Assembly: GCA_015522765.1 (NCBI GenBank)
Contig: WALR01000046.1
Location: 1-8,153 of the forward strand
Direction of reading: 5' to 3'
DNA length: 8,153 nucleotides
DNA from: Candidatus Woesearchaeota archaeon
Lineage (GTDB): Archaea; Nanobdellota; Nanobdellia; Woesearchaeales; WALR01
This document shows positions 6,370 through 8,153 of the stretch, in pieces (within the stretch, counting starts at the first letter, position 1; the number at the start of each line of letters is the position of its first letter). The notes under the pieces were generated by a model. That model saw nothing but the letters and a program-made list of their open reading frames with translations. It was not told where the DNA came from and ran no database searches. The position numbers and the translations under genes were made by a program.

Positions 6370-7833
6370 ATGCCTCAAATCAAAAGCCAGGACAGCTACT
6401 CCTCGATGTTCGGGGAGGGGGAAGGATTATTCAAAGAGGAGGAGGGCTACCTTCCAAGCATGCTTCCTCTTAGTTTAAACGAGAATCTTATAAAGGAGGA
6501 GATGGAAAAGGCAAGGGAGAAGAAGAGCTGGGTACTCGCATTCGTGATAGGCACAAAGCCCTGCTTCTACAAGTTCTACGGCTCAATAATTGAATCTGAT
6601 AAGCAGGGCGTACCAAACTTCATAATCAACACCAACCAGCATTATGATGAGCAGCTTACCTACGGGCTCAAGGAGTTCAGGCTTGAGGAGAAGGTGGCCG
6701 TAAACCTTGCCATGCGAGGCGACCTCGCCCAGAAGTCAGGAGAGATGTTCTTTAAGATAAGCTGGTTTGCTAAATGGCTGAAAAAGAGATGGCCTGATGT
6801 CACCGTTGTCCCAATGGTGCTTGGGGACACGATAATGACTGCGATAGTGCCGCCTGCCTGGACCTTCAGCAGGGACGAGAAGGCAATACAGAATGAGGCA
6901 GGGCTTAGGGGAATGACACCAAGCGTTGTAAGGGAGGTGAACAGGCTCAAAGCAGAGGAATTTGTGAGCAGGCAGTTTAACGACAAATGGGAGCTTTTAA
7001 GGAACGAACCTTTCCCGGAGCAGTGGGACACATATGTCTCAGCAGCAGGCTCAGAATACCTCTTCGCCCCTACAGAGCTCAACAGGAAGCACCTGTTAAG
7101 AGAGGGCTATCCCCCAAATAAGATATGGGTTACAGGAGGCGTAGTGGTTGACGCCCTTGAACTGAAGAAGAAGGAGAAGCCGGAGAAGAGCATATTCAGC
7201 ATTTATCCACAGCTTGAGGAGGGGGAATGGCTGCGCGTCGACATCCACAGGAGGGGGAACCTCACAGCGTCGAGGTTCAAGGCGATAGTGAAGGGTGTGA
7301 AGCTCCTCGTTGAAAAGGGGTACAATGTCAACATGGTGGAACTGAGCGCAACAAGGGTGGCCCTCGACGAGTACGGACTGCGCAGCGAGATAGAAAAACT
7401 GAGCAAGCATAAGAACTTCCTCTTCACAGGGGTCTGGCCTGAATACGCCCATGTGATAGAGTTTTACAGGTCAGAGCACTGCTTTGCACCCCTTACAGAC
7501 TCAGGGGGAGTGCAGGAGGAGATGAACCTCCTGAACAAGCCGGTGCTTACCGCAAGGTTCAACACAGACAGGCCTGAAACAGTAATGAACAAGTCAAATG
7601 TGCTCGTCCCGCCCATATCAGGGGAGAAGATGCTCGAGATAATTGATTATGTACACAACAACGAGGAGCTCGTTAAGACCATGAGGAACTCGCCAAGCAT
7701 TTACGGCGTTGATGTGGGAAAGAAGACCATTGGCATAATCAGGGAGCTGATAAGTTCAGGGGACAAGCCGTTTAAGTGGGCTCACGAGGAGCTGGGCCTG
7801 GGAGATGAGGACGGATTCATAAATTTTAAGTGA
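6370..7833 (+). CDS. UDP-GlcNAc 2-epimerase-like protein, divergent and enlarged (WecB/MnaA/NeuC superfamily)
   Basis: 487 residues against about 370-390 for typical WecB. The GT-B-like epimerase landmarks are present: Gly-Thr-Lys-Pro (61-64) with Lys68; Asn-Gln-His (89-91); Gly-Asp-Thr (152-154); Glu-Ala-Gly-Leu-Arg (176-180); Glu-Val-Asn-Arg (189-192); Phe-Ala-Pro-Thr (232-235); Val-Thr-Gly-Gly...Asp-Ala-Leu (254-263); His-Arg-Arg (293-295); Asp-Ser-Gly-Gly-Val-Gln-Glu-Glu (377-384); Arg-Pro-Glu (401-403). By motif position, the catalytic Asp, two Glu and His of E. coli WecB correspond to Asp153, Glu176, Glu189 and His293. Oddities: a ~53-residue N-terminal extension, an insertion of about 29 residues near 196-224, Arg to Lys and Glu to Cys in the first motif, Gly296 where HRRE is usual, and no recognisable His-x-Asn-Pro motif after the second domain's first strands. 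The expected product is UDP-ManNAc or a related hexosamine precursor for the glycan; the exact reaction is unsure. A weak AGGA (6358-6361) precedes the start. Confidence 0.78.
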   Translation: MPQIKSQDSYSSMFGEGEGLFKEEEGYLPSMLPLSLNENLIKEEMEKAREKKSWVLAFVIGTKPCFYKFYGSIIESDKQGVPNFIINTNQHYDEQLTYGLKEFRLEEKVAVNLAMRGDLAQKSGEMFFKISWFAKWLKKRWPDVTVVPMVLGDTIMTAIVPPAWTFSRDEKAIQNEAGLRGMTPSVVREVNRLKAEEFVSRQFNDKWELLRNEPFPEQWDTYVSAAGSEYLFAPTELNRKHLLREGYPPNKIWVTGGVVVDALELKKKEKPEKSIFSIYPQLEEGEWLRVDIHRRGNLTASRFKAIVKGVKLLVEKGYNVNMVELSATRVALDEYGLRSEIEKLSKHKNFLFTGVWPEYAHVIEFYRSEHCFAPLTDSGGVQEEMNLLNKPVLTARFNTDRPETVMNKSNVLVPPISGEKMLEIIDYVHNNEELVKTMRNSPSIYGVDVGKKTIGIIRELISSGDKPFKWAHEELGLGDEDGFINFK

Positions 7834-7843
7834 CAGGATAATA

Positions 7844-8153
7844 ATGAGAGTGTTGTTTGTCACGGAATATTTCCCGCCGGAATCAAAAGGAGGCGGTGAA
7901 GAATGCAGTTACCTCTTAGCTAATGCACTCACAGAGAGAGGAATTGAGGTTACAGTGTTAACCTCTGCTTCCAGAGTCAAACAATATGAGATAATAGATG
8001 GAATGCAGATTTTAAGGAGGATTAAGACGGGAAATTCCACTGTCAATCCCTTCTCTAATCTCAAGCGTCTGTTCATTATGCCGCATTCTGCAAGAAGAGA
8101 AATAAGGGCTATTCTTCGAAGAGAGCACTTTGATTTGATACACTACTTTAATA
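7844..8153 (+). CDS. GT4-type GT-B glycosyltransferase, N-terminal part (3' partial)
   Basis: The frame is open from the ATG at 7844 through the window edge (103 codons and one base). An AGGA at 7835-7838 lies 5 nt upstream, and the gene starts 10 nt after the epimerase-like stop. The first strand (Val-Leu-Phe-Val-Thr) is followed by Tyr-Phe-Pro-Pro and Gly-Gly-Gly-Glu (17-20), then a helix with Leu-Ala-Asn-Ala-Leu and Arg-Gly-Ile-Glu-Val-Thr-Val-Leu-Thr. This is the classic N-terminal domain of GT4 glycosyltransferases, which bind the acceptor in this half. Phe-Asp-Leu-Ile-His near the visible end matches the 'D-x-x-H' strand of the family. The C-terminal donor-binding half with its E-x7-E motif is outside the window, so substrate cannot be judged. 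It probably adds a sugar to the same lipid-linked glycan. Confidence 0.82.
   Translation, partial: MRVLFVTEYFPPESKGGGEECSYLLANALTERGIEVTVLTSASRVKQYEIIDGMQILRRIKTGNSTVNPFSNLKRLFIMPHSARREIRAILRREHFDLIHYFN

Noticed and set aside
6660..7452. Long reverse-strand frames opposite the epimerase-like gene.
   Set aside because: They are antisense to a gene with clear family motifs, show no family resemblance themselves and have no ribosome-binding site.
7817..7831. AT-rich stretch before the GT4 gene as a possible promoter.
   Set aside because: It is coding sequence at the end of the epimerase-like gene and is spaced only ~20 nt from the ATG. An AGGA and the 10-nt gap favour cotranscription.

Overview
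The window looks archaeal. Genes are tightly packed, Arg is written mostly with AGG/AGA and Ile often with ATA. Two neighbour pairs are joined by 4-nt ATGA overlaps. Several starts have AT-rich TATA-like boxes about 25-28 nt upstream and no Shine-Dalgarno, which fits leaderless archaeal transcripts. The protein set (dolichol-phosphate-mannose-synthase-like GT2 enzymes plus GT-C membrane proteins) also fits archaeal surface glycosylation. I cannot name a lineage; a DPANN or euryarchaeal genome is compatible, but this is inference.

Layout. Positions 1-2677 run forward: the 3' part of a polytopic GT-C-like glycosyltransferase (5' end outside the window), a 121-residue small membrane protein, and a soluble DPM1-like GT2 enzyme. 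Positions 2682-4567 run in reverse as a two-gene operon: a second full-length GT-C-like protein followed by a 108-residue small membrane protein. The two convergent transcription units are separated by only 4 nt. From 4612 to the right edge a second forward operon encodes a GT9 (heptosyltransferase-like) enzyme, a second DPM-like GT2 with an altered nucleotide-binding motif, a divergent and enlarged UDP-GlcNAc 2-epimerase-like protein, and the start of a GT4-type GT-B glycosyltransferase cut by the window edge. A 44-nt gap between the divergent starts at 4567 and 4612 carries the promoters.

How it may work together (inference). This is an accessory locus for making a surface glycan on a lipid carrier. 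The epimerase-like protein would supply a nucleotide sugar of the UDP-ManNAc type. The GT9, GT4 and possibly one GT2 act on the cytoplasmic face. The DPM1-like GT2 loads a sugar onto a polyprenyl phosphate. The GT-C proteins use such lipid-linked sugars on the outer face. The main pattern of interest is that the 'GT-C + small multi-spanning protein' pair occurs twice in mirrored orientation, and both members of the pairs look related to each other.

I see no rRNA, tRNA, CRISPR array, insertion sequence or clear repeat. There is no gene-free stretch longer than about 45 nt.
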